DNA of 7,094 nucleotides from DASXRU01 sp039933315 (GCA_039933315.1 JBDTOI010000205.1:1-7094); one strand, 5' to 3'. Positions 1-6,422 are shown, numbered from the stretch's first letter. Translations and numbers: made by a program. Notes: generated by a model not told the origin, from the letters alone.

Positions 1-66
1 ATTCACCATCTTCCCTGTATCGAATATTGCCTACTCGTATTTCCGTAGCGATGAAGCCTCGAACAA

Positions 67-585
67 TCATTTTGTCCGTTGAAATTCGCCGCGCGCCTGA
101 ATCGGCTTACCGTCCGGCTGAATGTACGTCAACTCTGCGACATGATGGTTCGCGTCGATCATAATGAACGCCATACGCTTCGGAAATCCTCTCTCCGTAC
201 CTCCGGCGACCTCGAGCAAGCTGAACTCTACGGTCTTTCCATCCGGCGATAACCTGCCTTCCAGGCGCTGCCTGTTTCCCGCGTCACAATAATGGGTCAT
301 GAGCACACGGTCACCTTCCAAATACATCATCGTGATCTCGTGATTGCCGGGCTTATTACTGAAAGTGGCATCGTGCATGATCGCGCTACCGAGGCCAGTC
401 AAACGAATTGTCACCTGCACCGACAAAGGGCCAACACTTCCTTGCCAGGAACCTGCCAGGGTCTTAAGTTCTGCGAAAGTCTTTTTCGCGTCAGACTGCA
501 CGCCGGCGGATTTCGGCGGGTTATCCTGCGCCAGGACGACGGCGTGAGTCGCCACAAGAATGATTAGAATTGCTAGTTTTCGCAT
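67..585 (-). CDS. Exported lipocalin-like (DUF1579-like) small protein
   Basis: A 172-residue protein of unknown exact function, predicted to be exported. Residues 1-20 form a signal peptide: MRK, then a hydrophobic stretch ending VVLAQ before DNPP, so cleavage is near residue 19-20. After a short linker, residues ~38-172 look like one small beta-rich domain. It opens with LAGSWQG (residues 43-49) and carries THYCDAGN (97-104, holding the only cysteine of the mature protein) and SPDGKTVEF (113-121). This pattern recalls DUF1579/lipocalin-like beta-barrel proteins, from memory of the family. The ATG at 585 is chosen because AAGAGGAG lies 5 nt upstream (591-598); a TTG start at 615 would place ten charged residues before the signal peptide. 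The gene is divergent from the kinase-regulator pair and shares with it an upstream region carrying GTAAA boxes, so control by that regulator is plausible. Ligand and role cannot be read from sequence. Confidence 0.85.
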   Translation of the reverse strand: MRKLAILIILVATHAVVLAQDNPPKSAGVQSDAKKTFAELKTLAGSWQGSVGPLSVQVTIRLTGLGSAIMHDATFSNKPGNHEITMMYLEGDRVLMTHYCDAGNRQRLEGRLSPDGKTVEFSLLEVAGGTERGFPKRMAFIMIDANHHVAELTYIQPDGKPIQARGEFQRTK

Positions 586-655
586 TGGTTCTCCTCTTAA
601 TTTGCGGAATTGCAACGATCTACGGCTATGCTAAACGAAAGGTGAGCGTGGCTGT

Positions 656-701
656 GTAAACTGTTCGTAAAGTGACGACGGTTTTGTAAAGACGAGGTAA
701 A
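656..701 (+). promoter_or_regulatory. Two CpxR-like GTAAA-N6-GTAAA boxes, putative response-regulator operator
   Basis: GTAAA occurs four times on the plus strand, starting at 656, 667, 686 and 697. Each pair is spaced 11 bp start to start, and the two pairs are exactly 30 bp apart. OmpR-family regulators typically bind tandem half-sites about one helical turn apart, and the E. coli CpxR box is described as GTAAA-N(4-8)-GTAAA, which both pairs satisfy. The boxes lie 71 bp upstream of the exported-protein start and about 205 bp upstream of the kinase start. The first GTAAA overlaps TTTACA read on the minus strand, a possible -35 for the exported-protein gene, though no good -10 sits at 16-18 bp from it. 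That the neighbouring OmpR-type regulator binds here is inference. Confidence 0.5.
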
Positions 702-732
702 GTCTTATGTCCCAATCGATCCCGGTGACCAA

Positions 733-905
733 ATTTGGGTAACAATATACCTGGCTCATCAATGTCCGACATGCTTCAGCTTGTCGGCGAGATTCACAAC
801 ACTCAAGCAATGATACTGCTTGTAGCGTCGCACATTGAGGTTCCCAATCTCGCCGACAAGCTGAAGCATGTCGGACATTGATAAGCCAGGTATTGTCACC
901 CAAAT
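733..905. repeat. Long inverted repeat (REPIN/MITE-like) abutting the kinase start
   Basis: The left arm is 733-794 and the right arm 846-905, separated by a 51-nt loop. The inner 37 bp of the arms (758-794 against 846-882) are perfectly complementary. The outer part differs by two substitutions and a 2-nt indel. The loop holds a nested hairpin, CAAGCA (804-809) with TGCTTG (817-822), and a short diverged echo of the arm (826-840). The core (761-786 on plus, 854-879 on minus) recurs with three differences at 2826-2851. No coding capacity of its own is credible. The right arm ends one base before the GTG at 906, so an RNA starting upstream of 733 would fold with the kinase start at the stem base. 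Confidence 0.85.
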
Positions 906-2786
906 GTGAAAGCTATTATGCGGGCGATGTTCGATCGGGTCAGAAGAAATTGGCTGGTGCCGGGTTGCGTGGCGGCGTTGCTGCTTACTGTGCTCGCCGG
1001 CGTGCTCCAGTATCGCTGGATCAATCGCGTGAGCGACGCCGACCGGCTACAACGCCGTGAAGTCAGGGAGAGGACGCTACGGAACTTCAGCGGCGATTTC
1101 CGGGATACCCTGCTGCGACTGCTGCCTTTTTTCCGTCCACCGCCGGACGAAAGAAACGATGCCGCGTTCGATTCATACATAACCGAGATTACCAAACGAT
1201 GGCACAGCACTTCTGACCGCCCGCAACTACTAGCCTCGGTCAGCATCGGCACGCAAAGCGACAAGGGAGTCGTCTTCAGACGGCTACAGACGGGCGACAA
1301 CCAATTCAAGACTGAAGACTGGCCCAACGAGTTTGTCCTTTATCGCCGGATCCTGGAGGAGCGTCTGCGTTTGCCTGGAGGCCAGCCTCCGCTTTTCCCG
1401 AATGGATTTGCGTTTGAGTTTTTTCAAGGTGGACCGGTGTTGATATTTCCACTCGTGACTGGTGCTCCGCCCACACCAGAGTGGCAACGGCCCGGCAGCG
1501 CGATGACTGAATCGCCGCCATCACAGGAGCCGCTGGAACCGCGCTACTTGCTGCAATCGCTCAGGCCCGCGCCACGCCAGGGATCGGTTCATGTGCCCGA
1601 ACTGAGGGGCTGGTGTTTTCTTGAAGTCGATAATGACTATCTCCGTCAGTATCTACTCCCCGAATTAGTGGCGCGGCATTACGGTACTGGTGACCGTTAT
1701 CAGGTGGCGGTCGTTGCCAGTTACCCGCTGAGTATGATCTATGGTTCGGATCCAACGCTGACGATTGGGGCGTTGTCACAGGTTAATGCCGGCATTGTCT
1801 TGCTCGACACAAACATGCAGCAGGGTCGTCCAGGGCCACCGCCGCCGCGACGGGGACCACAACCGTTTCTGTCTGGCCCGCAAGGTTTGCCGCTCGCCGA
1901 GATCGGCGGCAATCGAGGAGGCGCCGACGACCGGGCCTGGCTGCTGGTGGTGAAAAACAAAGCCGGTTCGCTTGAAGTGCTGGTCGAAAATGCACGACAG
2001 CACACCCTCGGCTTTAGTTTGATTATTTTCGTGCTGTTGGCCGGCAGTTCAGTGATGTTGATGTTGGCCACGATGCGCGCGCGACGTTTGGCGCAACAGC
2101 AGATGGAGTTCGTGGCGGGCGTCTCTCACGAATTGCGCACGCCGCTGACCGTCATTCAATCGACGAGCTACAATTTATCGCAGGGCACGATCCAGGACCC
2201 GGGCCGGGTGCAACAATACGGTGACGTGATTCAGCGTGAAGCGCGCCGGCTGATAAATCAGATCGAGCGGATGCTTAGCTTTGCGGGTATTCAATCGGGC
2301 CGTCGAGTCTATGACCCACAACCGACCAACGTGACTGAGATCGCCGAACGCTGTTTGGCCGAGTACGCCGTGCCTTTCGCAGAAGATGGCTGGCAAATCG
2401 AGCAGCACTTTGCCGAAGATCTGCCTCTGGTGGTCACTGATGGTCCCGCCCTGGAAAGTGCCCTGAAGAATTTGTTTGAGAATGCGCTGAAGTACGCAGC
2501 GCGAGGCAAGTGGTTGAGTGTAACCGCGTGTGCCGCGCGCGAGAGGAAGGGCAGGGAAGTGCAAATCACTGTTGCTGACCGCGGGCCTGGAATCGCGCCA
2601 AAGGATCTGCCGCATATCTTCGAACCTTTCTATCGCGGACAGAGTGTGACAGGCGCGACGACTAGCGGCGCGGGACTGGGGCTGTGTCTCGTCGAGCGTA
2701 ACCTGCGCGCACTGGGCGGCAGCGTGACGGTTCGGTCAGCGCCAGGTGACGGGACATCGTTTACGTTGCATCTGCCGGTTTCCTGA
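906..2786 (+). CDS. Membrane sensor histidine kinase (HisKA/HATPase_c, no HAMP)
   Basis: A 626-residue sensor kinase that should autophosphorylate on histidine and pass phosphate to the regulator encoded just downstream. Residues ~16-38 form the first membrane helix, ~40-366 a large extracytoplasmic sensor region, and ~368-390 the second helix. The sensor region matches no domain I can name and contains a Pro/Gly/Arg-rich stretch at 307-320. The dimerisation/phosphoacceptor domain follows at once: SHELRTPL with His408. The ATP-binding domain shows an N box (NLFENALKY, Asn522/Asn526), G1 box (DRGPG, Asp558), F box (IFEPFYR, 571-577) and G2 box (GAGLGL, 588-593), so it looks catalytically complete. 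Only about ten residues separate helix 2 from the HisKA domain, so there is no HAMP linker. The GTG at 906 gives the longest frame; ATGs at 918 and 927 are alternatives, and none has a convincing Shine-Dalgarno. The stimulus is unknown; the GTAAA boxes upstream make envelope sensing a reasonable guess. Confidence 0.93.
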   Translation: MKAIMRAMFDRVRRNWLVPGCVAALLLTVLAGVLQYRWINRVSDADRLQRREVRERTLRNFSGDFRDTLLRLLPFFRPPPDERNDAAFDSYITEITKRWHSTSDRPQLLASVSIGTQSDKGVVFRRLQTGDNQFKTEDWPNEFVLYRRILEERLRLPGGQPPLFPNGFAFEFFQGGPVLIFPLVTGAPPTPEWQRPGSAMTESPPSQEPLEPRYLLQSLRPAPRQGSVHVPELRGWCFLEVDNDYLRQYLLPELVARHYGTGDRYQVAVVASYPLSMIYGSDPTLTIGALSQVNAGIVLLDTNMQQGRPGPPPPRRGPQPFLSGPQGLPLAEIGGNRGGADDRAWLLVVKNKAGSLEVLVENARQHTLGFSLIIFVLLAGSSVMLMLATMRARRLAQQQMEFVAGVSHELRTPLTVIQSTSYNLSQGTIQDPGRVQQYGDVIQREARRLINQIERMLSFAGIQSGRRVYDPQPTNVTEIAERCLAEYAVPFAEDGWQIEQHFAEDLPLVVTDGPALESALKNLFENALKYAARGKWLSVTACAARERKGREVQITVADRGPGIAPKDLPHIFEPFYRGQSVTGATTSGAGLGLCLVERNLRALGGSVTVRSAPGDGTSFTLHLPVS

Positions 2787-2804
2787 CATGCACTGACCTG
2801 ACAC

Positions 2805-2851
2805 CTTCAGCTTGTCGAGGCGCCACGACAAGCTGAAGCTTATCGGACATG
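2805..2851. repeat. Diverged copy of the dispersed hairpin repeat between kinase and regulator
   Basis: A 13-bp perfect stem is formed by 2805-2817 (CTTCAGCTTGTCG) and 2826-2838 (its complement), with an 8-nt loop containing GGCGCC. The right half, extended to 2851, matches the core of the 733-905 element at 23 of 26 positions (minus-strand reading). So this is another member of the same repeat family, with the arms brought close together. It fills most of the 89-nt gap between kinase stop and regulator start. Confidence 0.8.
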
Positions 2852-2866
2852 CCGACCTCTTTTTTT
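2805..2866 (+). terminator. Possible attenuator or partial terminator inside the two-component operon
   Basis: The 13-bp stem at 2805-2838 is followed by a short second hairpin, TCGG (2843-2846) with CCGA (2852-2855), and then CCTC and a run of seven T residues (2860-2866). A hairpin followed by a T tract resembles an intrinsic terminator. The strong stem is 21 nt from the T run and the closer stem is only 4 bp, so efficient termination is doubtful. It may lower regulator transcription relative to kinase, or do nothing. Confidence 0.25.
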
Positions 2867-2875
2867 ACAGCGACG

Positions 2876-3568
2876 ATGGCAAACAATATCCTTCTGATTG
2901 AAGACGACTCAGGCATTACGATGGCCCTGACGGACCTGCTGAACGCGGAAGACTATCGCGTTGAGACGGCCGCCGATGGCTTGACGGGTTTGGCGCGCGC
3001 CTGCGAAGGCAACTTCGACGTGATCATTCTGGACGTCATGCTGCCGGGTAAAAATGGCTTTGATGTGTGCCGCGATCTGCGGCAACGAAGTATCACGACG
3101 CCGATTCTGATGCTGACAGCGCGTGGCCAGGTAATCGACAAAGTCCTGGGCCTGAAGCTGGGCGCTGATGACTATCTTTGCAAACCATTCGAGCCGCTCG
3201 AGCTGCTGGCGCGGTTGGAAGCGTTGCTGCGGCGCAGCCGGACCACGGCTAGCGCAGCGGAGCCGCTCGAAGCGTTTAGCTTTGGCTCTGTCATTGTAAA
3301 CTTTCGGAGCACCGAGGTGCTTAGCAACGGTAAGCAAGTCGAACTCTCCGCGCGAGAGTTTCAACTGCTGAGCTACTTTATCGCCCAACGCGGCGCTACG
3401 CTTTCGCGCGATGAACTGCTGCGCGAGGTGTGGGGCTATGAAAGCGGAATGCTGACCCGCACCGTTGACGTTCACGTGGGGTTATTGCGGCAGAAGCTGG
3501 AAGACGACGCGAAGGAGCCGCGGCATTTTCTCACCATGCGCGGCCACGGTTATAAGTTTGTGGCGTAG
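2876..3568 (+). CDS. OmpR/PhoB-family response regulator
   Basis: A 230-residue DNA-binding response regulator, the likely partner of the kinase encoded upstream. Receiver domain (about 1-120): acidic pocket Glu9/Asp10/Asp11 (LLIEDD), phosphoacceptor Asp53 in VIILDVMLPG, conserved Thr81 (LTAR) and Lys103 (CKPF). The C-terminal winged-helix domain (about 132-230) has LSAREFQLL, the recognition-helix region TRTVDVHVGLLRQKL, and the final wing motif RGHGYKFVA. Length is standard for the family. The ATG at 2876 is preferred because it puts the receiver start (MANNILLIEDD) at the normal position. An in-frame ATG at 2849 would add nine residues encoded inside the repeat hairpin and T tract. Neither start has a clear Shine-Dalgarno, so translation may depend on read-through or reinitiation from the kinase gene. 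The GTAAA tandem sites at 656-701 have the spacing this family prefers. Confidence 0.93.
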   Translation: MANNILLIEDDSGITMALTDLLNAEDYRVETAADGLTGLARACEGNFDVIILDVMLPGKNGFDVCRDLRQRSITTPILMLTARGQVIDKVLGLKLGADDYLCKPFEPLELLARLEALLRRSRTTASAAEPLEAFSFGSVIVNFRSTEVLSNGKQVELSAREFQLLSYFIAQRGATLSRDELLREVWGYESGMLTRTVDVHVGLLRQKLEDDAKEPRHFLTMRGHGYKFVA

Positions 3569-3657
3569 CGGGCTGCCGGGCAGGAATTCAGCCGCCGCAC
3601 ACGTGCTTAGAGTTCTGTGCTCAACTTCAAGAGAAAGGCTAGTTAAGAGTGTCACCA

Positions 3658-3707
3658 TCTTAGCCCCATCCTTGTTTTAGGGGCTGAGAGAATAGTTAGG
3701 GCTAAGA
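3658..3707. other. Pair of mutually exclusive hairpins between regulator and tRNA
   Basis: TTAGCCCC (3660-3667) can pair with GGGGCTGA (3680-3687, one G-U) or, as part of 3658-3666, with GGGCTAAGA (3699-3707). Both pairings use the same left strand, so only one can form at a time. They lie 90 nt after the regulator stop and 34 nt beyond the tRNA 3' end on the other strand. They could end transcription from either side, but no T run follows in either direction (the only one, TTTT at 3674-3677, is in the loop). Apart from this, 3569-3740 shows no gene. Confidence 0.35.
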
Positions 3708-3740
3708 CGATGGAGGTCGTGGAAACAGTAAGATTAATAA

Positions 3741-3826
3741 TGGTGCCGAGGGCGGGAGTCGAACCCGCACGTCCTTGCGGACAACGGATTTTAAGTCCGC
3801 AGCGTCTGCCATTCCGCCACCCCGGC
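3741..3826 (-). tRNA. tRNA-Leu(UAA)
   Basis: The minus strand folds into a complete class II tRNA. The seven-pair acceptor stem is GCCGGGG with CCTCGGC (one G-U), followed by discriminator A and an encoded CCA (3741-3743). The D arm contains GGCGGAATGGCAGAC. The anticodon stem encloses the loop CTTAAAA, giving anticodon UAA (plus-strand 3791-3793). The long variable arm is GTCC-GCAA-GGAC, and the T arm contains GGTTCGACTCC. The long variable arm and the anticodon both indicate leucine; it would read UUA and, by wobble, UUG codons. Confidence 0.97.
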
Positions 3827-3838
3827 ACCAGGCTGGGA

Positions 3839-3868
3839 AAGATAGCATCTACTCCACAAGCCATCCAA
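3839..3868 (-). promoter_or_regulatory. Candidate sigma70-type promoter for tRNA-Leu
   Basis: On the minus strand TTGGAT (3863-3868) and TATCTT (3839-3844) are separated by 18 bp, and TG sits one base upstream of the latter as in an extended -10. The tRNA 5' end is 12 nt further on, so the leader would be only a few bases. The match is moderate and was judged by eye. Confidence 0.45.
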
Positions 3869-3915
3869 ATCTGTCTTGCCATCCGCACATAGGGCACTGA
3901 TTCAGTTTGAATTTC

Positions 3916-4136
3916 GCCTCTCATTCACACAGTGGCTTCAGCCCGGTGACCACACGACTTTTGATGGGTTCTGTAGGGGCGGCACTCCGTGGCCGCCCCT
4001 CTTAAATGCCGCAACGCTTGAATCTATCCTTTTGGAATGACAAAGAGGAGGGGCGGCCACAGAGTGCCGCCCCTACAACAGGTTCCCATCAAAGTCGCGT
4101 GGTCACCGGGCTGAAGCCGCGGTGTGAATGAGAGGC
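3916..4136. repeat. 221-bp nested inverted-repeat element (REPIN/MITE-like)
   Basis: The left arm (3916-4000, 85 bp) is an imperfect inverted copy of the right arm (4049-4136, 88 bp), with a 48-nt spacer. Each arm contains its own smaller palindrome: AGGGGCGGC (3975-3983) with GCCGCCCCT (3992-4000), and the equivalent at 4049-4057 and 4066-4074. This doublet of short palindromes in opposite orientation is the usual architecture of REPINs. TTTGAAT (3906-3912) and ATTCAAA (4146-4152) flank the element as a further, less tightly placed inverted pair. No ORF inside is credible and no clear target-site duplication is seen. Confidence 0.85.
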
Positions 4137-4382
4137 TATATCTTCATTCAAAGAACGAATTAAGTTAAGGGCAAGTTACCGAGGCTGGCTGAGCGTACCG
4201 GCGTTGTTTACGGTTACTCTATATCTTGTTTGCCTTCCGGGACTAATTATTTGGAGTGACTGTCTATTGAATCCCCACCCAACAGACCTCTTAAGACCGA
4301 GATGTTGCGAGTGAGGCTTCCTAAAACGTCATCAATGGATTCTTCATGCGCACCTCTTTGGATTGGGCGAAGAGTTGGCTTT
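4137..4382. other. Intergenic stretch with nothing recognised
   Basis: This lies between the 221-bp repeat element and the stop codon of the tail-fibre-like gene. I find no plausible coding frame, RNA fold or T-tracted hairpin that would serve as terminator for the minus-strand gene. Its base composition is visibly more AT-rich than the neighbouring genes. Confidence 0.4.
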
Positions 4383-6422
4383 TCAATACTGCACCGGCAG
4401 GTAAATGGCCGTTAGATTGTGACTCTTAACCGTTGCTCTATCGCCACTTGCGCCAAAGTCATCGTAATAAAGGACTGTTTTTAGATGGAACGTGCCGGCA
4501 TTAGAAACCGGGATTACCCACGAAAGGTGTACCGGCACTTCGCCAGTTTCAGAAACATCGTCGTCGCCGATTGGGTACTTGGTTCGTCGGATAGCCTTTG
4601 TGTTTACGAGGTATGCGCCCTCATTGGAGAGCGTGAAATCGAACAAGTAATTGCGATGCTCCGAGGTCGTAGCGTAGACAAAGGCAGACACGAAAATGAA
4701 CCCAGCCGCCGGCGCGTTGACTGTCAGCGAGTCAATTTCAACAGGTGGGAGGCCCGGGTTAATGACGTTGCCCCCATTTGCCAATTGCGAAAAGCTGACC
4801 CCAGGCATGTTACGGAATGAAGCAACGCCAGTTTGGCCATCCAGCGAAATAGTCGGACTCCCCGCGGTGTTCCGCACATCCACTTTTCCGGCCCGGGTGG
4901 CGTCGTCGCTGGGCCAAACTTCCACCGCGTTGCGAAGGCGCATGACTCCGGCGTTGCCGCCGGTGGTTTTGACGTTGATGCCGGGCACTAACCCGGAGTC
5001 CTGACGGAATTGCAGTGACTGTCCCGCGCCGACCTGGACTTCCAGGGGTGCGCCTGGGGCGGTGGTGCCGATGCCGACGCTGCCGCCAGGCAGGATGGTA
5101 AAACGTTCGGTGCCAAACCCTCCGCTATACCCGTCTTCAAAAACACCAAACGACGTGTTACGTATTCCCAGACTCCAGCGTCTCGGGTTGCCACCGTGGA
5201 AGACTTCAAATGCGACCCTGGGGCCATCTGTACCGGCGATGGTTTTTATCTGCAAGGCAGTTCCGAACGCCGAGGCGCCATTGTGGGCAATTTCCATTAA
5301 GGCGCTTGGGGCAGTCGTGCCGATGCCGACGTTGCCAGTGTTGGTGACGATCATCCGCTGCTGGTTCGCGGTGAGGAACCGCAGCGACGGGTTCGGCGCT
5401 GTCGCCGCAGCATCCGGCCTGACGTTGAAAAACCCTACACTGCGTCCGATGCTGCCCGCGTACCCATAAGTGAAGGCTGGCCCCTGGAGCAGGTCCGGCC
5501 CCATCCCGGCAAACACGTCCGAGTTAGCTGGGCCGAAGATTTGCAGAGTGCCTGGCTGCGTTAGATTGCCGACGACGACTGTGCCGCCGGTCTCCGTGAT
5601 CGCTGCGTCGCCCAGCGTGCCGGCATTGTCTGTCCACTTGGCTATTTTGTTCAGCGTGCCGGTGAGGGTTAAATTCGCTGCCACTGGGCCATCGGCCAGG
5701 GTTTGTTGCCGGCTGCCCTTCGCTGTGGTCGTAAGCTTATTACCATTCTCAAACTCAATCCGCTTGCTGGTAAGAACCACTCTCGCCACATCAAGTTTGG
5801 CTTGGGGGTTATTGGTGCCAACGCCCAGACTGCCTACTTTCGTCAAGCGCATCTGCCTGGTATCTCGGCCGCTGAAGAAATCGCCTGAGCGAAAGCTGAG
5901 CGCCCGGTCTCGAATGATCTGTCCATCGCTGCCGTTGTTAGCCGCCACGGTGGCCGCTTGTACTTCACCCGCTTTGAGAATCGTGAGCGCAGCATTCTCT
6001 TCCAGTGGACCGACGGCCTGCTGCTGCACTGTGCTCAATCGCATCGTATCGGCTGGCTGTAGTTCAACCTGCTTCTCTGCGATCGAAACTGAACCGATCC
6101 TTTCACTCACCCTCCCGGACAAGCTCTTCACAGTCACCACCGTGAGGTATGAACCCTGCAAGCGTTGACCGCCGCTGTCCTGTAGTGACCAGTCAAGCAC
6201 GTTGCCTTTGCTGCCGACATCAAACAGGACCTGGCCCGTCTCAGAAATTATTTGCAGCTGCATGCGCACCACATTGCTCGGCGCCGTAAAGCGCACCCGC
6301 TCTGCCGAGCCACTGGCGGTGATCACCGGTGCACCTGGCGTCGTACTCTGTTGCGCTTGAGCCAGACTTAGACCAGAACAAATGATCGCCGCGATGAGAA
6401 GAAATTGCCGCATTGTCAACAT
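4383..6422 (-). CDS. Secreted tail-fibre-like protein with GIGT repeats
   Basis: A 679-residue secreted protein, probably a fibrous surface or adhesin-like protein; its partner is unknown. Residues 1-23 are a signal peptide (hydrophobic 7-20, AQA before QQ). Residues ~30-120 look like a small beta-sandwich of the FlgD/immunoglobulin-like kind (VVRMQLQIIS, GNVLDWSLQD, GSYLTVVTVKSLSGRVS). The middle carries three tail-fibre-type motifs: GSLGVGTNNPQAKLDV (197-212), GNVGIGTTAPSALMEI (363-378) and GSVGIGTTAPGAPLEV (447-462), plus an IAKWTDNAGTLGDAAI segment (260-275). Residues ~545-679 form a beta-rich end domain I cannot name, rich in aromatic strands (FIFVSAFVYATT, NYLFDFTLSNEG, FHLKTVLYYDDFG). 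Unlike many such proteins it has no C-terminal S74 chaperone domain. The ATG at 6422 is supported by AAGGAGG 6 nt upstream; ATG 6413 is less likely. It lies downstream of, and on the same strand as, a gene that does have that domain. Confidence 0.88.
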   Translation of the reverse strand: MLTMRQFLLIAAIICSGLSLAQAQQSTTPGAPVITASGSAERVRFTAPSNVVRMQLQIISETGQVLFDVGSKGNVLDWSLQDSGGQRLQGSYLTVVTVKSLSGRVSERIGSVSIAEKQVELQPADTMRLSTVQQQAVGPLEENAALTILKAGEVQAATVAANNGSDGQIIRDRALSFRSGDFFSGRDTRQMRLTKVGSLGVGTNNPQAKLDVARVVLTSKRIEFENGNKLTTTAKGSRQQTLADGPVAANLTLTGTLNKIAKWTDNAGTLGDAAITETGGTVVVGNLTQPGTLQIFGPANSDVFAGMGPDLLQGPAFTYGYAGSIGRSVGFFNVRPDAAATAPNPSLRFLTANQQRMIVTNTGNVGIGTTAPSALMEIAHNGASAFGTALQIKTIAGTDGPRVAFEVFHGGNPRRWSLGIRNTSFGVFEDGYSGGFGTERFTILPGGSVGIGTTAPGAPLEVQVGAGQSLQFRQDSGLVPGINVKTTGGNAGVMRLRNAVEVWPSDDATRAGKVDVRNTAGSPTISLDGQTGVASFRNMPGVSFSQLANGGNVINPGLPPVEIDSLTVNAPAAGFIFVSAFVYATTSEHRNYLFDFTLSNEGAYLVNTKAIRRTKYPIGDDDVSETGEVPVHLSWVIPVSNAGTFHLKTVLYYDDFGASGDRATVKSHNLTAIYLPVQY

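Noticed and set aside
1..66. Terminator downstream of the exported-protein gene
   Set aside because: No hairpin with a following T run is visible in the 66 bases available; the real terminator may lie outside the window.
697..751. Sigma70 promoter for the kinase gene
   Set aside because: TCTTAT (703-708) and TATACC (746-751) could be -10 elements, but neither has an acceptable -35 at 16-18 bp.
631..903. 90-codon minus-strand open frame across the inverted repeat
   Set aside because: It is built from the two arms of the repeat, has no ribosome binding site or recognisable domain, and lies antisense in the kinase leader.
2909..3475. 188-codon antisense open frame under the response regulator
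   Set aside because: The plus-strand frame encodes an unmistakable complete response regulator; the antisense product has the Arg/Gln-rich composition of a reversed-frame shadow.
3741..3826. Attachment site for an integrated element at tRNA-Leu
   Set aside because: No integrase gene is nearby and I found no second copy of the tRNA 3' end within the window.
3652..3924. 90-codon open frame containing the tRNA
   Set aside because: The tRNA-Leu structure is complete and explains this stretch; the frame is incidental.
733..4136. CRISPR array or retron-like element based on the repeats
   Set aside because: The repeats are inverted and few, with no regular direct repeats and unique spacers, and no cas or reverse transcriptase gene.
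5470..6168. 232-codon plus-strand open frame inside the tail-fibre-like gene
   Set aside because: It is antisense to a gene with signal peptide, strong ribosome binding site and known repeats; its Ser/Pro/Val-rich composition is typical of shadow frames.
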